Translations under genes and position numbers: made by a program
Assembly (NCBI GenBank): GCA_027627225.1
Contig: JAPFQT010000165.1
Coordinates: forward strand, 248,001-312,000
Direction of reading: 5' to 3'
From: Congeria kusceri
Taxonomy: Eukaryota; Mollusca; Bivalvia; Myida; Dreissenidae
Length of the DNA: 64,000 bases
The notes under the pieces: model-generated
What the model saw: the letters and a program-made list of their open reading frames with translations, nothing else
Database searches by the model: none
What the model was told of the DNA's origin: nothing
Shown here: positions 61,089 to 64,000 of the stretch, piece after piece
Layout: each line of letters starts with the position of its first letter
Position numbering within the stretch: the first letter of the stretch is position 1

Positions 61089-64000
61089 AAAGCCCTACAA
61101 GAATAGCTAGTAACCTTAGAGAAAGGCTGATAGGTGAGTCAAACGAAGGAGTAATCATCATTGAAGGAAAAGAGATAAAAGCATTGATTGATACTGGATC
61201 AATGGTCACCACGTTGTCCGAAAGCTACTACAATAAAATGGATCCAAAGCCAGAACTTAGGCCATTAACAGATTTTAAAATTCAGCTGACTGGAGCCAAT
61301 GGAAGTGCAATAATATACACAGGCTATATAGAAGTAACTGTGCAATTACCATGTGCACCAAGACAGTCTCAAATACTCGTTTTGATAGTTAAGGATACCG
61401 AATTGAATGCTAAAGTACCAGCCATTGTTGGAACAAATCTTTTACGACAGTATAGACCAGACTTTGAAATGCAAAGTGAAGATTTTCCTCGAGCATGGCA
61501 ACTTGCATTTAATACAATGATATCGCCAATAGTAGGTAAGGTTAAAACTACAAAGACAGTCATTCTTCATCCAATGGAGACTAAGACCATCACTGGTTTT
61601 GTCAGAAAATCATGTGTGATTGAAGCAGCTGTTACAGAAACCGGTGATCTGCCTACGGCTTTTGGCGTATGTCCTAGAGTAGTGAGCCTGAACAAACCAG
61701 GGAAAACTGCAAGAGTACCTGTGAGAGTATACAATTTATCAGCCAAGACAATCAAGATTGAAAATAAAAGTGTTCTTTGTAAGCTTGAAATAGTGAATGT
61801 TTTAAGGTCTGTCCCTATCTGCGAGAAAAGTGACAATGAAATCCCAGAAGAAGTGAAAGTCTGCAACATTCAGAGCAATGAATCACATTATGACATAAAG
61901 ACTGAATTCGGTGTGGATATTGAAGAGTCAGAGTTGTCACACGAACAGAAGATTCAAGTATACCACTTATTCAAGCAATGGGAAATGATTTTTCCAAAGT
62001 GCAAAACCGATTTGGGACATACGACCGAAGTTAAGCATAAAATCGAGTTGACAGATGAAACTCCATTCAGAGAACCGTATCGACGAGTACCCCCTCATCT
62101 ATACAACGAAGTTAAAGAACACCTGCAAGAGATGCTGGATATTGGTGCCATCAAAGAATCGAAAAGCCCCTGGTCGTCAAACATTGTTGTCGTGAGAAAG
62201 AAGGACGGAACACTTAGATGCTGTATAGATTTTAGAAAATTAAACTCAAGAACTAAGAAAGATGCATATGGAATACCAAAAGTTGAAGATACCTTACATA
62301 TGCTTGCTGGCTCTAAATATTTTTCGAAGATCGATCTGAAATCTGGATACTGGCAAATCGAACTAGAAGAGGAAGATAAGGAGAAAACCGCTTTTCAAGT
62401 TCCAGGTGTTGGTTTCTTTGAATGCAACAGGCTTCCCTTCGGACTATGCAACGCCCCGGCGACGTTTCAGAGATTAATGGCACGTTGCATGGGTGATCTG
62501 AACTTGAGAGAGTGTCTAATCTATTTAGACGATATCGTGTTATTCTCTCCTGATATAAATTCCCATCTAGATCGACTAAATGCCGTATTTTCTCGTCTAG
62601 CACAATACAATCTGAATGTAAATCCAAAAAAATGTGAATTTTTCAAGACAAAAACAACTTACCTGGGTCATGTGGTGTCAGCAGACGGAATCCAGGCTGA
62701 TCCGCAAAAGATTGAAGCCGTCAAAAACTGGCCTGTCCCTAGAACCTTGAAAGATGTCCGGAAATTCCTAGGGTTTGCCGGCTACTATAGGCGGTTCATC
62801 AAAGGGTTTTCCAATGTTGCCAGACCACTGAACGATTTGCTTCTTGGAACATCAACAAAGAAGTCAGCCAAGAAAAGCCCAAAACCAAAGTTCAGATGGG
62901 AGTCTAGTCAACAAAGCGCGTTCGATGCTTTGAAGCAGAAACTGTCAAATCCACCGATCCTTGCATATGCTGACTACACCTTGCCATTTACGCTGCACAC
63001 TGACGCCAGTGGCACAGGAATTGGCGCCGTGCTGTATCAGAAGCAAGACGGAAAGGACCGAGTAGTGGCATACGCGAGCAGAAGTCTCACAAAGGCAGAG
63101 AGGAATTATCCAGCTCATAAGCTCGAGTTTCTCGCTGTCAAGTGGGCCGTGTGTGATAAGTTCCACGACTACTTGTACGGCGGGAAATTCGAGGTTGTTA
63201 CGGATAATAACCCTCTTACCTATGTAACGACATCGGCGAAGCTCGATGCAACGGGACAACGATGGATCGCGTCTCTAGCGAATTACGACTTCAGCATTCG
63301 CTATCGGAAGGGAAAGAACCACAACGATGCAGACGGATTAAGTCGTATTTCCCCATTGGTCATGGACGCCCTATGTACATCAGCTGAGGTCAACATTCCG
63401 ATTCACCAAACCTTGGTTTCGCCAGGAAATGAGCCGTCTGCGAGTGATCCAACTGAAGATATACCGGAAGATCTTCTTCAATCGCATAGCCTGTCTAATA
63501 AGGACTGGATCAAGGCTCAGTCGGATGACCCACAATTGAAAGACATAATTAGTCACCTTCGCAATGGCACTAGACCTTCTTCGAAGGATAGTTGCAAACA
63601 GTATGCTAGAGAATGGGAAAAATTCGTTGTGCAAAGTGGCGTACTATGTCGCAACGCCATGGTCAACGATGTTAATCGAACACAGATCGTTGTTCCAGAG
63701 CATCTCAGAAGTGACATGTTCAGAGCGCTCCATGACGACTTAGGACATCAGGGAAGGGATCGTACTACTAGCCTGCTGAAGGAGCGATTCTACTGGCCTG
63801 GTTTAGATGCGTTTGCTGCCGAAAAGGTCAAACAGTGTGGTCGCTGTACCCGTAGAAAACGACACCCGGATCGAGCTGAACTTCAGCCCATTGAGTCAAC
63901 GGCACCATTAGAGATTGTGTGCATTGATTATTTGTCGCTTGAAAGGTCCAAAGGAGGGTTCGAAAATGTACTGGTAATAACCGATCATTTTAGCCGGTAT
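61040..64000 (+). CDS. pol: Pol polyprotein (protease, RT, RNase H, integrase), 3' end outside window
   Basis: Pol would mature the particle, copy RNA to DNA and integrate it. The frame is open for 987 codons to the window edge. Counting from 61040: an aspartic protease with ALIDTGS, Asp 51. Reverse transcriptase spans about 295-570, with KIDLKSGYWQ (Asp 432), LPFGLCNAPATFQ and YLDDIV (catalytic Asp 497 and 498). RNase H has HTDASGTGIGA (Asp 655), Glu 696, TDNNPL (Asp 722) and DADGLSR (Asp 765). The integrase zinc finger has His 898, His 903, Cys 933 and Cys 936 (H-x4-H, C-x2-C); then the first catalytic Asp 963 in CIDY. The other two acidic residues of the integrase triad lie beyond 64000. 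All visible catalytic residues are present and no stop interrupts the frame. No own start codon is needed if it is made by frameshift from Gag. Confidence 0.95.

Larger units (their letters stand above)
56972..64000 (+). mobile_element. Ty3/Gypsy LTR retrotransposon, 5' part, inserted in the satellite
   Basis: In order: candidate 5' LTR (56972-57560), primer-binding-site-like sequence, long leader, gag, -1 frameshift site, and pol with protease, reverse transcriptase, RNase H and integrase. Integrase after RNase H is the Ty3/Gypsy order. The element begins one base after the satellite text stops inside core 9, so it is best read as an insertion into the array. The remaining integrase, any third ORF and the 3' LTR lie beyond 64000. 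Gag and Pol show no stop or frame break in the visible part, which suggests a young, possibly active copy. Confidence 0.92.

Noticed and set aside
61369..63634. Antisense ORFs inside pol
   Set aside because: They are shadows of the continuous pol frame, which contains clear catalytic motifs.

Overview
The window is eukaryotic, almost certainly animal, and has two parts. Positions 1-56970 are one head-to-tail array of a very long satellite. Positions 56972-64000 are the 5' part of a Ty3/Gypsy LTR retrotransposon that starts exactly where the ninth satellite unit breaks off. I see no host gene, rRNA or convincing functional tRNA. The Gypsy Pol plus a PNMA-like Gag suggests an invertebrate metazoan, perhaps a mollusc, but the species cannot be fixed from this sequence.

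Satellite (1-56970). There are eight complete units of 6374-7178 bp and a ninth truncated unit, all on the same strand; the array runs off the left edge. Each unit has two compartments. About 4.6-5.4 kb is a degenerate array of 16-bp monomers (typical: cggtcacaagtcaaaa alternating with cggtcaaaaaacaaat, a 32-bp dimer). These are A-rich and T-poor on the + strand, with about one CpG per monomer. The other compartment is a 1743-1746 bp core without the monomer. It carries a perfect inverted repeat, an E-box plus TATA-like pair and diverged internal duplications. Between these scales lies a 639-bp subrepeat, normally present twice and three times in unit 4. Length differences between units are almost fully explained by a few indels: a 46-bp block, deletions of 159, 142, 83, 26 and 8 bp, and the extra subrepeat. 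Shared variants (units 1 and 5, units 2, 3 and 6) and mosaic cores point to unequal exchange and conversion.

Retrotransposon (56972-64000, continuing right). A probable 589-bp 5' LTR (TG...CA) contains a 74-bp exact duplication around a TATA-like motif. One base later comes a primer-binding-site-like tggcgcccaacg. A leader of about 1.7 kb follows, with a plausible intron (58056-59219) that holds a degenerate tRNA-like segment and an antisense ORF. Gag (608 codons) has long coiled coils, a PNMA-like capsid region and an arginine/glycine-rich tail in place of a zinc knuckle. Pol is in the -1 frame and is apparently reached at a TTTAAAC slippery heptamer. It is open to the window edge with protease, reverse transcriptase, RNase H and the start of integrase. 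Gag would form the particle, the frameshift would set the Gag to Gag-Pol ratio, and Pol would copy and insert the element. Intact frames suggest a recent insertion into the satellite.
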